From contig CATOSI010000001.1 in NCBI GenBank assembly GCA_951812505.1, forward strand, positions 921,273 through 985,272: DNA of 64,000 bases, in the 5' to 3' direction. Position numbers and translations under genes: made by a program. Origin of the DNA: an uncultured Dehalococcoidia bacterium (GTDB taxonomy: Bacteria > Chloroflexota > Dehalococcoidia > Lucifugimonadales > UBA1123). Under the pieces are notes generated by a model. That model searched no databases. It was not told where the DNA came from and saw only the letters and a list, made by a program, of their open reading frames with translations. This document shows, piece after piece, positions 50,784-59,575 of the stretch; within the stretch, counting starts at the first letter, position 1; every line of letters begins with the position of its first letter.

Positions 50784-51361
50784 TATTCGCTCGTCCGGAC
50801 CAATAGTTCGTTCCTGAATTCGATTGACATTGGGTGAACCAGGTTGCCGTTGTCCAAGAAATACTCGATAGTCCTGTCCAGGTACTCCAGGATGGCCGAG
50901 TCGAGACTGTGCTTCGACATATCGGCGACTCTCGCCAGATAGGGGAACCGGGCCACCTTACGCGGGTCGAGTTTGTCGGCCAGAAAGACCACCTTGGCCA
51001 CGTCGCTCATACCTGTCCTGCCGGTAGTGTGCCGGGCAACGGCTTCCAACACTTCCACACCCAGATCATTGTCGTCGCTCACGAGCCATCGCGCGGCAAC
51101 CGGCCCATGCAGGAGTATAGGTTCATGTCGTTCCACGAGACCTATGTCGAGACCCAGTTTCTCGGCCTGGGAGAGCAAACTGGAGCGGTCCAGTGCCCTC
51201 GCGAGGTCGTGGGCCGCCGTGCCGATGTCGGCAGAACGAGCGTCCACTCCGTGTAGAATGGCGAGTTCCTGGGAAATCACACGTGAACGCTCGATATGGT
51301 CCCGCAGACCCGACGGAAGTCTCTTCAGTCTGGCTTCAATCGTTTCTGGAAGACCGCTCAC
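50783..51361 (-). CDS. HD-domain phosphohydrolase (YqeK-like)
   Basis: This 192-residue protein resembles YqeK (Ap4A/RNA-related HD hydrolase). Metal ligands are seen at RSRVISQELAILHG (first His partner region), AAHDLARALD (HD motif) and PILLHGPVAARWL. The region VVFLADKLDPRKV carries the D after the family's pattern ADK. GTG start at 51361; its beginning overlaps the HIT gene by 26 nt. It clusters with HIT and RidA genes. Confidence 0.84.
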   Translation of the reverse strand: MSGLPETIEARLKRLPSGLRDHIERSRVISQELAILHGVDARSADIGTAAHDLARALDRSSLLSQAEKLGLDIGLVERHEPILLHGPVAARWLVSDDNDLGVEVLEAVARHTTGRTGMSDVAKVVFLADKLDPRKVARFPYLARVADMSKHSLDSAILEYLDRTIEYFLDNGNLVHPMSIEFRNELLVRTSE

Positions 51362-51710
51362 TTGGAATCCCCAGCCCGCCGAGGCGCCGACCGCCCAGTA
51401 GGTGCATATGCAGATGCGGAACTTCCTGTCCGCCGTCTCTTCCCTGGTTGATCATCAACCGATAGCCGCTATCTGAGACACCTTCGGCTTTCGCCGAATC
51501 CTTCGCGGCCGCGAACATCGCTCCAAAGGTCTGGTCGAAACGCGACTCCAGTTCCGATATTCGCTCGAAATGTTCTACCGGGATTACGAGCAGGTGTGTC
51601 GGAGCGAGGGGAGCTATGTCCCTTATCACGAAGCACAGTTCATCCCGATACAGTATGTCGGACGGAATCTCGCCGTCTCTGATCTTACAGAAGACACAAT
51701 CGTCGGTCAT
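51336..51710 (-). CDS. HIT-family (histidine triad) nucleotide-binding protein
   Basis: The 124-residue protein starts CVFCKIRDGEIPSDILYRD, with the usual Cys/Cys pair for zinc. It ends with the histidine triad GGQEVPHLHMHLLGGRRLG. The Hint-type hydrolases of this family act on adenosine phosphoramidates and aminoacyl-AMP. The ATG is at 51710. It overlaps the HD gene by 26 nt. Confidence 0.94.
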   Translation of the reverse strand: MTDDCVFCKIRDGEIPSDILYRDELCFVIRDIAPLAPTHLLVIPVEHFERISELESRFDQTFGAMFAAAKDSAKAEGVSDSGYRLMINQGRDGGQEVPHLHMHLLGGRRLGGLGIPSERSSRND

Positions 51711-51728
51711 CCGGGTAAATCTCCAAGC

Positions 51729-52109
51729 TCAAATGACGGCTGTGGCCTCTATCTCTACCAGGTAACTCGGACTCACCAGCCCACTGATGAAGACTGTGCT
51801 GGAAGCCGGACCGGGATTCCCGAAGAAGTCCAGCCTCGCCTGTGCATAGGCGGGATAGTCATCGGAGTTTACGAGGAAAGCCGTAATCTTGGTGACATCG
51901 GCGCGTGTCGCACCGGCCGCGTTCAGCGCCTTCTCGACATTATCGAGGCACTGAACGGACTGTGCCAGTGCATCGCCCTCCCCAACCAGGCCGCCTTCGG
52001 CGTCAACCGACACCTGGCCGGATACAAACACCTGATTCCCCGCTCGCGTGGCGGGCGAGAAACCGGACGGCTTGTTATCAGGATTCGGAAAGTAAGCTCG
52101 TCTTGGCAT
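51729..52109 (-). CDS. RidA/YjgF-family enamine/imine deaminase
   Basis: This 126-residue protein resembles RidA, which hydrolyses reactive enamines/imines from PLP enzymes. FSPATRAGNQVFVSGQVSVDAEG, VEKALNAAGATRADVTKIT and a conserved arginine in ARLDFFGNPGPASSTVFI all fit. Starts at ATG 52109; 19 nt before the HIT gene. Confidence 0.92.
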   Translation of the reverse strand: MPRRAYFPNPDNKPSGFSPATRAGNQVFVSGQVSVDAEGGLVGEGDALAQSVQCLDNVEKALNAAGATRADVTKITAFLVNSDDYPAYAQARLDFFGNPGPASSTVFISGLVSPSYLVEIEATAVI

Positions 52110-52143
52110 CTTTCACTCCCTTCGCTTCGTGGATGATCGACGT

Positions 52144-52536
52144 CTATCCCGGAAGTTGGAGCAACTCTATGCGCGTGTCGTCGGGCCCGGCAATGAACGC
52201 GATGCGAGGTCCGTTGGGAACATCTGTCGGGCCCTCCTTTAGCACCGCGCCCATATCCGTTAGACGGTCCAATTCGGCATCCAGGTCGTCAATCGTAATG
52301 CCTATATGTTCCAACCCCCAGTGAACGTCCGCATTGCCCTCGTCCAGTTCTTCCCCTGTGCGAGCGCTCGAAATATTCACCGTTACGCCGTCGGGTGTCC
52401 TGGTAACTACAAACTGGTCGCCGTAGGGTCGTACGATGTCGCTTACGATTGTGAAATCGAAGGCCGTGGCATACCACTCAGCCGTCTTGCGCGGATCGGG
52501 AGCCTTAAGGTGAACATGATTGAACTCGTATCCCAT
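52144..52536 (-). CDS. VOC-family (glyoxalase/dioxygenase fold) protein
   Basis: In this 130-residue protein, FNHVHLKAPDPRKTAEWYATAF starts the first beta-alpha-beta-beta-beta module with a metal histidine, and HWGLEHIGITIDDLD starts the second module with another. A glyoxalase I, fosfomycin-resistance-type or dioxygenase-like activity cannot be distinguished from sequence alone. A paralogous small VOC protein lies at 59025. Confidence 0.88.
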   Translation of the reverse strand: MGYEFNHVHLKAPDPRKTAEWYATAFDFTIVSDIVRPYGDQFVVTRTPDGVTVNISSARTGEELDEGNADVHWGLEHIGITIDDLDAELDRLTDMGAVLKEGPTDVPNGPRIAFIAGPDDTRIELLQLPG

Positions 52537-52626
52537 AGAAATCTCTCCTGATTCGGAATCCCAGAGTAATTGAAATGGCTATCTCGCAGTTTATAGCAAA
52601 CAGTGAGCCTACGACCACCGCATTCG

Positions 52627-53793
52627 TCAATCCAACTCACGCAGCACGTTATACATGTGAAGATACAGCTTGAAGATCTCCCTTGCATAAATGGGGGGAC
52701 TCACGGGGCGAGTAGGGTCCACGTGCTGAAACAGCGAAAACTCAGTGTGATAGATGCCTCCTCGCTCGGATAAGGCGTCCGAAAGGCGACGGGATTCCTC
52801 GGAGGGCACGAGTTTGTCCTCCCTGTCGTGCATTATCAGCACGCGAGCGTTTAAGTCCTGTATTCGTGTGGCGGGAGAGATCGCGTCCAACTTCGTTCTC
52901 ATGGAGTCCGGCAGTTGCGAGATCAATTCCTGAGCCTCCGGCAAGCTAACGCCCGACAGCAGACGGTGAGCCGCCTGAGCCTCCGCGGTCATGGTCAACA
53001 ACACGCTTTCATCCACAATCGCGTCGCGCTCGACGAATACTCTCTCCAGCAACGCGCGTTCTCCGGAATCGGGAAGTCCGTCTATGAGATGCGAGGCAAC
53101 GACCTCGACACTCAGTCTTGCCGGCGACCACGGTTCGATTACATCGCCATAGAAGCGGCTCGATGAAATGACCGACGCTGTGAGGTCGCTCGCATCATAG
53201 TATCCACCGAAGAAGTTGACGAACTGAACCCGGTCTCGAATTCTGTGGTCTTGCGCCGCTACCGTCGCAAAAGACGCGCCGACGCAGAATCCACCCATGC
53301 CCGACCTCTCCGGGTCAACTCGTTCACGCGCCAGCAGGTACGTATAAGCATGTACCAGGGAGTCAATCTCGTTCGCCGACACTTTCTTCTCGGTCATCGT
53401 CTCTGACCAGGGAATCATAACTATGACACCCGACTGCGCAAGTCCCTCAGCAAGTCCGACCACCCTCGGATCATCGCGTCCCGCTGGATTTACACCAAGG
53501 AACAGCAGCACCGCACCGTGTGCTCCATCCCCCGCCGGCATGTACAGGTCTGCGATGCCGGAGCCCTCCAAGGTCGGAAAGTGTACCTCCTCTACGACCG
53601 GGTCGCCCGTGAACCACTCTTGAGGTTTGACCGGAATAGTTGGTAGCACCTGTGGGAGAAACAGCGCGGTCTTGAGGGCGGTACGTCCTTGCGGGAAGGC
53701 CGCGGTCAACAACGAGACGGCAAGCAGCACGGCAAGCGCGCCGGTTGCGACACGCCTGAGCCACCCTGACGCCACTATTCTACTAACTTTCAA
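52627..53793 (-). CDS. Dienelactone-hydrolase-like exported or membrane-anchored hydrolase
   Basis: This 388-residue protein has an N-terminal hydrophobic segment (LAVLLAVSLLTAAF) that is either a signal anchor or signal peptide. It then has an alpha/beta hydrolase domain whose nucleophile is the cysteine in GGFCVGAS, as in dienelactone hydrolase, with the acid in VLIMHDREDKLVPS and a His in FQHVDPT. This position for Cys instead of Ser is typical of the DLH group. Substrate unknown. It starts a minus-strand unit divergent from yacL. Confidence 0.85.
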   Translation of the reverse strand: MKVSRIVASGWLRRVATGALAVLLAVSLLTAAFPQGRTALKTALFLPQVLPTIPVKPQEWFTGDPVVEEVHFPTLEGSGIADLYMPAGDGAHGAVLLFLGVNPAGRDDPRVVGLAEGLAQSGVIVMIPWSETMTEKKVSANEIDSLVHAYTYLLARERVDPERSGMGGFCVGASFATVAAQDHRIRDRVQFVNFFGGYYDASDLTASVISSSRFYGDVIEPWSPARLSVEVVASHLIDGLPDSGERALLERVFVERDAIVDESVLLTMTAEAQAAHRLLSGVSLPEAQELISQLPDSMRTKLDAISPATRIQDLNARVLIMHDREDKLVPSEESRRLSDALSERGGIYHTEFSLFQHVDPTRPVSPPIYAREIFKLYLHMYNVLRELD

Positions 53794-54139
53794 TGGCGGA
53801 AGTACACCAATTCAACAGAACTCGTACATTCGGAGGAGTCTCTTCATCTATTTTCGACAGCCCGATGAAATACGAAGCCAAAGATCTTTCGTATATTATT
53901 TGACAACTGTATAGAACGATGCAATTCATAGCCAATTACTGTATAATAACTCAAGTATGCTAGATTGCATGTTTCGATTGCTGTGTAACCTATCATACAG
54001 TTGCCTTACAGGCGAATCTCGAGGATAAGGGCTGCGCCCCTCCCTATCCTCATTGAGACCTTGGTCTGAATAATCCGGGGGCCCGCATCATTCAACGCGA
54101 GTGGGCGGGCTGCCTCGACAAAATGGAAGAAGACTGACA
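53794..54139. other. Gap of 346 nt between divergent genes
   Basis: The AT-rich part carries TTGACA at 53900-53905 and a TATAAT at 53942-53947, but the two are not at promoter spacing from each other. A hairpin is formed by GAGGATA (54021-54027) and TATCCTC (54045-54051) with GGG/CCC inside. No ORF is supported. Confidence 0.6.
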
Positions 54140-55204
54140 ATGGTCGCGGATCTTGTTTCCCGTGTCGTTGGGGGCGCTTTCCTGGCCACTGCCGGATGGG
54201 GCCTCGGCGGATACATAACCGATACCTGGGCGCCAGAGCGTTACGTGCTCTGGGTATTTGGGCTTGCCATCTCCGGTGGATTCATTGGTCTGATCTCGAC
54301 CCCATTCATTCTGGGACGCCTTTCCAGGAGTATCGCGGAACGGACTCGCGCCATTCCCACGTCAAGAATGCTGTCCGGCGTCGTCGGCGTTACAATTGGT
54401 CTCCTAGTCGCCTTGCTCTTCTCAATTCTTCTCTGGCGTATTCCCGGCTGGCCCGGCACCACATTCCCGATTGCATTGAGCCTGTTGCTGGCATACTTGG
54501 GCGGGATGATAATGTTCTCCCCTTCCCGCGATTTGTTCCAGAAATTTGTTCCTGAACACTCATCTCACTCTCGTAACGGCGGAGGACCCAAAATCCCCAA
54601 CAACCAGGCCGGAATCATGCTGATTGACACGAGCGCAATCATAGATGGCCGTATAGCCTCCGTTTCTCAGACCGGATTTCTGCAGGGGACGCTTGTCATT
54701 CCTCGCTTCGTCCTTAATGAGCTCCGACACGTGGCCGACTCCGGCGACTCTGTAAGAAGAGCGCGCGGCAGACGCGGGCTCGAGATTCTGAACCAGATAC
54801 GAATGGACGGCAAGGTACAAACCGAAGTTCTGGAGATTGACTACCCACGCGCCCGGGACGTGGACGCCAAGCTTGTAGGTCTGGCAAAGGACATGGGGGC
54901 GTCTATCGTCACTACCGACTTCAATTTGAACAGGGTTGCACAGATTGACGGCATTACCGTATTGAACGTCAACGAACTGGCCGGATCGCTTCGCCCTGTC
55001 GTCATTCCTGGTGAGAAACTGCGCCTGAGAATAATCCAGGAAGGCAAGGAGGCCGGCCAGGGGGTGGGCTTCCTCGAAGACGGCACAATGGTTGTGGTCG
55101 AGTCCGGCATTCGATACATTGATTCTGAGATCAATGTCACCGCAACTCGCATACTCCAGACGGCAGCGGGACGCATTATCTTCGCCCAGCCCGCGCGGGA
55201 CTAG
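54140..55204 (+). CDS. PIN/TRAM-domain membrane protein (YacL-like)
   Basis: This 354-residue protein has four N-terminal membrane segments (residues ~5-135), a PIN nuclease domain starting at GIMLIDTSAIIDGRIASV (first metal aspartate) with VTTDFNLNRVAQIDG, and a C-terminal TRAM-type domain (GEKLRLRIIQEGKEAGQGVG). Relatives such as YacL are conserved next to ispD/ispF. The ATG at 54140 starts the first membrane helix; 6 nt before the ispD TTG. Confidence 0.9.
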   Translation: MVADLVSRVVGGAFLATAGWGLGGYITDTWAPERYVLWVFGLAISGGFIGLISTPFILGRLSRSIAERTRAIPTSRMLSGVVGVTIGLLVALLFSILLWRIPGWPGTTFPIALSLLLAYLGGMIMFSPSRDLFQKFVPEHSSHSRNGGGPKIPNNQAGIMLIDTSAIIDGRIASVSQTGFLQGTLVIPRFVLNELRHVADSGDSVRRARGRRGLEILNQIRMDGKVQTEVLEIDYPRARDVDAKLVGLAKDMGASIVTTDFNLNRVAQIDGITVLNVNELAGSLRPVVIPGEKLRLRIIQEGKEAGQGVGFLEDGTMVVVESGIRYIDSEINVTATRILQTAAGRIIFAQPARD

Positions 55205-55210
55205 CCTGGG

Positions 55211-55936
55211 TTGTCGACTCCATTGCGTCTTGGTTCTTCGCCACATGCTCCCAAAGTCGGAGTCGCTATCGTCGCGGCGGGCGTAAGCCGTCGCATGGGC
55301 GACATTGATAAGATGTTTGCCCCGCTTGGAGACGTTCCCATACTGGTTCACTGTTTGAGTTCTTTCAATGAATCTCCATCGGTTCACGCTATTTCCATCG
55401 CTACGTCTCGCCATAGCGTCGATAGAGTTAGATTACTTATCAGTGAGCACGACTTTGACAAAGTTGAATGCGTCGTCGCAGGAGGAGCACGCAGACAGGA
55501 CTCGGTCAAGAACGCTCTGCTTAACCTGGATGGGAGCGACATTGTATTGATCCATGACGGCGCTCGACCGTTCGTTGACGAGGAAATGATTGAACGAGCA
55601 GTGGCGGTGGCAAGGGAATCCGCCGCGGGTACTGCGGCGGTTCCAGTCAAGGACACAATAAAGGTCGTCAACCCGGACATGAGCGTAAGGGAAACGCCGC
55701 CAAGAGAATCCCTCTGGGCGGCTCAGACTCCCCAATCGTTCAGATACGACCTGATTATCCGAGCTCACACCCAGATAGAGCACGATGTCACTGACGATGC
55801 TACTATGATCGAGGCAGTCGGACACCCCGTGCAGCTATTCATGGGATCATACGACAACATCAAGGTCACGACACCGGAGGACTTACACATTGCCGAAGCC
55901 ATCCTACGCAGCCGACGGGAAGCCAAGGCGAATTGA
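55211..55936 (+). CDS. ispD: 2-C-methyl-D-erythritol 4-phosphate cytidylyltransferase
   Basis: This is a 241-residue nucleotidyltransferase of the MEP isoprenoid pathway (MEP + CTP to CDP-ME). VAIVAAGVSRRMG is the CTP-binding motif; GGARRQDSVKNAL, VLIHDGARPFV, PVKDTIK and TPQSFRYDLI follow. It starts at a TTG (55211), closely coupled to the preceding gene, and overlaps ispF by 4 nt. Confidence 0.95.
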   Translation: MSTPLRLGSSPHAPKVGVAIVAAGVSRRMGDIDKMFAPLGDVPILVHCLSSFNESPSVHAISIATSRHSVDRVRLLISEHDFDKVECVVAGGARRQDSVKNALLNLDGSDIVLIHDGARPFVDEEMIERAVAVARESAAGTAAVPVKDTIKVVNPDMSVRETPPRESLWAAQTPQSFRYDLIIRAHTQIEHDVTDDATMIEAVGHPVQLFMGSYDNIKVTTPEDLHIAEAILRSRREAKAN

Positions 55937-56412
55937 ACTTCCGGACCGGCATAGGAGTGGATATCCACCGGCTTGTCGAGGGACGCGAACTCGCGCTCGG
56001 CGGCATCATTATTCCACACAGCCACGGTCTCGAAGGGCATAGTGACGGGGATGCTCTCACTCACGCGATCATTGACGCCTGCCTCGGCGCGGCAAATCTA
56101 GGGGATATCGGGACGCACTTTTCATCAGAGGATCCGCGCTACTCAGGTATTCATAGCGCTAAACTGCTGTCGGAGACCGCACTGATTCTGGCCCATCGAG
56201 ATTGGCGGGTGGAATACATTGATGCTACAATACTCGCCGAACGCCCCATTCTCAGGCCACATATTGGCGATATGCGCGCTGCGCTGGCCGATGCACTGGG
56301 AATAGGCGTCGAATCGGTAAGTCTCAAGGCAACCACCGCCGATCACCTCGGATTTGTAGGTCGCCGCGAGGGAATTTATTGCATGGCGGTTGCCACCATT
56401 ACTCAGACATGA
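55933..56412 (+). CDS. ispF: 2-C-methyl-D-erythritol 2,4-cyclodiphosphate synthase
   Basis: This 159-residue enzyme closes CDP-ME 2-phosphate to MEcPP. GIGVDIHRLVEG contains the zinc Asp/His pair and HSDGDALTHAIIDACLGA the third zinc His region. SLKATTADHLGFVGRREG is the C-terminal CMP-binding site. TTG start at 55933. Its stop overlaps the ATG of cysS. ispD and ispF are adjacent single-domain proteins. Confidence 0.96.
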   Translation: MNFRTGIGVDIHRLVEGRELALGGIIIPHSHGLEGHSDGDALTHAIIDACLGAANLGDIGTHFSSEDPRYSGIHSAKLLSETALILAHRDWRVEYIDATILAERPILRPHIGDMRAALADALGIGVESVSLKATTADHLGFVGRREGIYCMAVATITQT

Positions 56413-57764
56413 AACTCTACGACACCCTGAGAGCTCAAGTTAGCGATTTCGACTCACCCAATGGACTGGTCCGTATGTACGTGTGCGGGATCACTCCTTA
56501 CTCTTCCTCTCACATCGGACATGCCATGTCAGCCGTGACGTTCGATGCCTTGCGTAGATACCTCGAATTCAGGGGTTTCAAGGTCAGGCACATTCAGAAC
56601 TTCACCGACATTGACGACAAGATGATAGCTGCGGCAAATGAGCGGAATATCACCGTTTCCGAGCTCGCTGAAGCAAATATCAACGAATACGTCAACGCGA
56701 TGGGCGAGCTGAATGTAGCGCCGGCCCACGAGTACCCAAGAGCGACTCAAGAGATAGACAAGATAATCGAGATAATAGATAGTCTCATAGAAAAGGGGTA
56801 CGCCTACGATGTCGAAGGCGATGTCTATTTCAGGGTACGACGGGATGAGGACTACGGGAAGCTGAGCCACAGAAGCGTTGACGATCTGCTTTCCGGCGCT
56901 CGCATCGAGGTTGACGAGAGAAAAGAAGACGTTCTGGATTTTGCCCTCTGGAAGTCCCAGAAACCCGGCGAACCTGCCTGGAACAGTCCGTGGGGCAATG
57001 GCAGACCTGGCTGGCACATCGAGTGCAGCGCAATGTCAATCAAGTACCTCGGAGAAACGATTGACATACACGGAGGCGGCGAGGACCTCGTATTCCCCCA
57101 CCACGAGAATGAGATTGCGCAATCCGAATCTTACACTGACCAGATTCCGTTCTCCAGATTCTGGCTGCACAACGGAATGCTTCGCCTCGGCGCGGAAAAG
57201 ATGAGCAAGTCCTTGGGAAACATTATTTCACTGCCTGAGGCATTGGAATTCTACGATCCACAGTCGCTGAGGCTTTTCTTCCTGAGCTCCCACTACCGCT
57301 CTCCCCTCTTCTACAGTGAGGAAAGCGTTCGCTCTCAGGAGAGGGCAATGCAGCGACTTCGGCAGGCCGCCAATGCCCTCTCGGAAGAGGGTCCTCAGCT
57401 AGATGCCGTACCGTTCAGGGAACGATTTATCGAGGCCATGGACGACGACCTCAATACGCCTCGGGCTCTCGCCTCTCTCTTCGATCTTGTACGCGAAATT
57501 AACCGCGGACGCGAGAGCGGCTGGAATATCACGACAGCTCAGGATACCCTGCGCGAACTCGCGGGAGTCCTGGGACTCGAACTCGACGAGCCGCAGGTCG
57601 AAAGCGCGGAAGCTGAGCCCTTTATTCAGACTCTCGTGGACGTGCGTGCGGAACTGCGCGGGGCTCGACAGTTCCAACTCGCCGACAGCATCCGCGACCG
57701 ACTCACTGAACTCGGGGTAACTCTGGAAGATAATCCGGAGGGCACCACTTGGCGTCTCGGCTGA
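56409..57764 (+). CDS. cysS: Cysteinyl-tRNA synthetase
   Basis: This 451-residue class I synthetase has [19 protein letters not shown], with the zinc cysteine and HIGH motif, [13 protein letters not shown] and [10 protein letters not shown] zinc ligands, and KMSKS in [15 protein letters not shown] at 56409 overlaps the ispF stop (ATGA); the frame's upstream extension lies inside ispF. It is the last gene of the yacL-ispD-ispF-cysS operon. Confidence 0.97.
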   Translation: MKLYDTLRAQVSDFDSPNGLVRMYVCGITPYSSSHIGHAMSAVTFDALRRYLEFRGFKVRHIQNFTDIDDKMIAAANERNITVSELAEANINEYVNAMGELNVAPAHEYPRATQEIDKIIEIIDSLIEKGYAYDVEGDVYFRVRRDEDYGKLSHRSVDDLLSGARIEVDERKEDVLDFALWKSQKPGEPAWNSPWGNGRPGWHIECSAMSIKYLGETIDIHGGGEDLVFPHHENEIAQSESYTDQIPFSRFWLHNGMLRLGAEKMSKSLGNIISLPEALEFYDPQSLRLFFLSSHYRSPLFYSEESVRSQERAMQRLRQAANALSEEGPQLDAVPFRERFIEAMDDDLNTPRALASLFDLVREINRGRESGWNITTAQDTLRELAGVLGLELDEPQVESAEAEPFIQTLVDVRAELRGARQFQLADSIRDRLTELGVTLEDNPEGTTWRLG

Positions 57765-57765
57765 C

Positions 57766-57796
57766 GCGCCTGACCGAACACGGCAGAGTCAGGCGC
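57766..57796. terminator. Hairpin immediately after cysS
   Basis: GCGCCTGAC (57766-57774) pairs perfectly with GTCAGGCGC (57788-57796) around a 13-nt loop, starting 2 nt after the cysS stop. There is no T-run, so it may be a factor-dependent terminator or a 3' mRNA end structure. Confidence 0.5.
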
Positions 57797-57881
57797 CGGA
57801 AGGCAACAAGAGTCCGATTCAGATGCTCCTCTGACTGCAAGACAGTTCTTCCCAACACTACCCACTAACCGACCAGCCGAC

Positions 57882-58799
57882 CTAGCGGTAGTGTCGCTCT
57901 AACTCCGAGGCGTACACGCGGCCGAGTCCATCGGCGTTGTCCGCAAGCCACTCTATCAGCCCGGTCGGAAGAGTGGCTTCAGCCGTCGCCCTGGAGGCCA
58001 GAAGGCCGGCCGACAGTCCCTCTAATTCGTCCTGGGTCAGAGTGACGTCATTTACGAGAGCGCCAACGACCTTAGAGCCGAGCAGCGCGAGACCTGGAGG
58101 CATTCTCAGGATCACGCACGTCGCCCCGATGCTGCTCCTGACGAGTTTCACATAGTCGTAGTAGCTGAACACCTCCGGCCCGACGGCGTCCATCTCCGTG
58201 TTCTCATCGCTCTCGCTCAGCGCGACGGCCAGGTCCGCGACATCCTCCACAAAGCCTGGCTGAACCGGATAGTCACCCCGTCCAGGGACCGGGAAAACCG
58301 GAAATCGCCTGAGGGCCCAGGAAATGTTGTTCAGAAGTATGTCCCCATGCCCGAAGAGCAGAGTCGGCCTGACAATTGCGTAGGACGGACCGAACTCACG
58401 GAGGTACTGTTCAGCTAGAGCCTTGCCACGATAGTACGGCAAGTGAGAGTTGATGCTTGCGTTGGCGATGCTTATGTGTACGACGCGTCGGACGCCGGCC
58501 CACTGAGCGGCGGCAAAGAGAATCCTGAGATTCTCGGCTGCTCTCTCGTGTGTCATGTCTCCGTGCGCCATACGGATCCAGTAGGTGTTGAAGAGCGTGT
58601 CGGTCCCCACTAAACTCCGGGCGAGCAGGTCGGGATTTTCGAAGTTGTAGAGCATCATTCTGACCTGGCCATCGAATGGGTTGGGCCGTGCGAGGTGGCC
58701 TGTAAGAGACCGGACTCTGTGCCCCATCTTAAGCAGCCGCTGGGCGATGAATCGCCCGGTGTATCCTGTAACTCCTGTAACGACATGGGTCGTAGGCAT
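57882..58799 (-). CDS. NAD(P)-binding SDR-like protein (NmrA/epimerase type)
   Basis: This 305-residue protein starts with the Rossmann motif VVTGVTGYTGRFIAQRLL, has HISIANASINSHLPYYRGKALAEQYL with the Tyr-x3-Lys pair, and PTLLFGHGDILLNN. It resembles the NDUFA9/NmrA branch of extended SDRs, often involved in quinone or lipid metabolism or redox sensing. The ATG at 58799 fits the family start; an upstream extension to 58841 has no ribosome site. Confidence 0.86.
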   Translation of the reverse strand: MPTTHVVTGVTGYTGRFIAQRLLKMGHRVRSLTGHLARPNPFDGQVRMMLYNFENPDLLARSLVGTDTLFNTYWIRMAHGDMTHERAAENLRILFAAAQWAGVRRVVHISIANASINSHLPYYRGKALAEQYLREFGPSYAIVRPTLLFGHGDILLNNISWALRRFPVFPVPGRGDYPVQPGFVEDVADLAVALSESDENTEMDAVGPEVFSYYDYVKLVRSSIGATCVILRMPPGLALLGSKVVGALVNDVTLTQDELEGLSAGLLASRATAEATLPTGLIEWLADNADGLGRVYASELERHYR

Positions 58800-59024
58800 T
58801 TGATTCACACTCCCGTAACTGTCTGAATTGTCCGAAGGCATTACAATGCGAGGGGCGTCCTATCGAGATCTTACGCAGGCGTTCATCATCATCATACCGC
58901 CTACGGTAAGAATCGTCTCAGCACTCATCCTTGACAGCGTGACTCATGCCGTGTATTCAGGCGGGAAGAATTATAAGTGCCCGTTAAGCTCAATGTGATA
59001 TCGGGACTTTAGGAGGATTACATA

Positions 59025-59387
59025 ATGGCAGAAGAAACTGGGGCAGTGGGAGTACTTACTCACATTGGAATAGACGTTTCCGATCTTGAGCGGGCGGAGG
59101 CGTTCTATTCGGCATTGCTGGGAGTCGAACGGGACCGGGCGTGGGAACAGTATCTCGCATTCAAACCCTTGCCCAACGGCCTGACAGTCTATCTCCAACG
59201 CGTGCCCGAGGAGAAAACGAGCAAGAGCCGAGTGCATATGGACCTGACAGTACCGAATGTGCCGGCTGCCCTGGCGAGAGTGGAAGCTCTGGGGGGAAGG
59301 GCGCTCAGGGACTTTGTCGAGCCAGGAGAGAACCTGGCCGTAGTCGCCGACCCGGACGATAATGAGTTTTGCCTAATCACAGGGTAA
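59025..59387 (+). CDS. Small VOC-family protein
   Basis: In this 120-residue protein, LTHIGIDVSDLERAEAFYSALLGV carries the first metal His and SRVHMDLTVPNVPAALARVEALGG the second. It ends NLAVVADPDDNEFCLI. A near-perfect TAGGAGG lies 9 nt before the ATG. The small size and single-gene setting suggest a glyoxalase/dioxygenase-like or antibiotic-binding function that cannot be resolved. Confidence 0.88.
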   Translation: MAEETGAVGVLTHIGIDVSDLERAEAFYSALLGVERDRAWEQYLAFKPLPNGLTVYLQRVPEEKTSKSRVHMDLTVPNVPAALARVEALGGRALRDFVEPGENLAVVADPDDNEFCLITG

Positions 59388-59575
59388 GGGAAGACGTACT
59401 CCAAGAATTCACTCTGGTCACCGGCGGCTATTCGGCGCTAACTTTTCGTGGAATACAGCGTTATCAATAGACAGAATCAATGACGCATGATCAGGATCCT
59501 TGGGAAGACAGATTTGTCATACCGTGTTCCGGGTCAATCGGGGATTGGAAGCTAATTGATCCCGGAGGAAGAGGA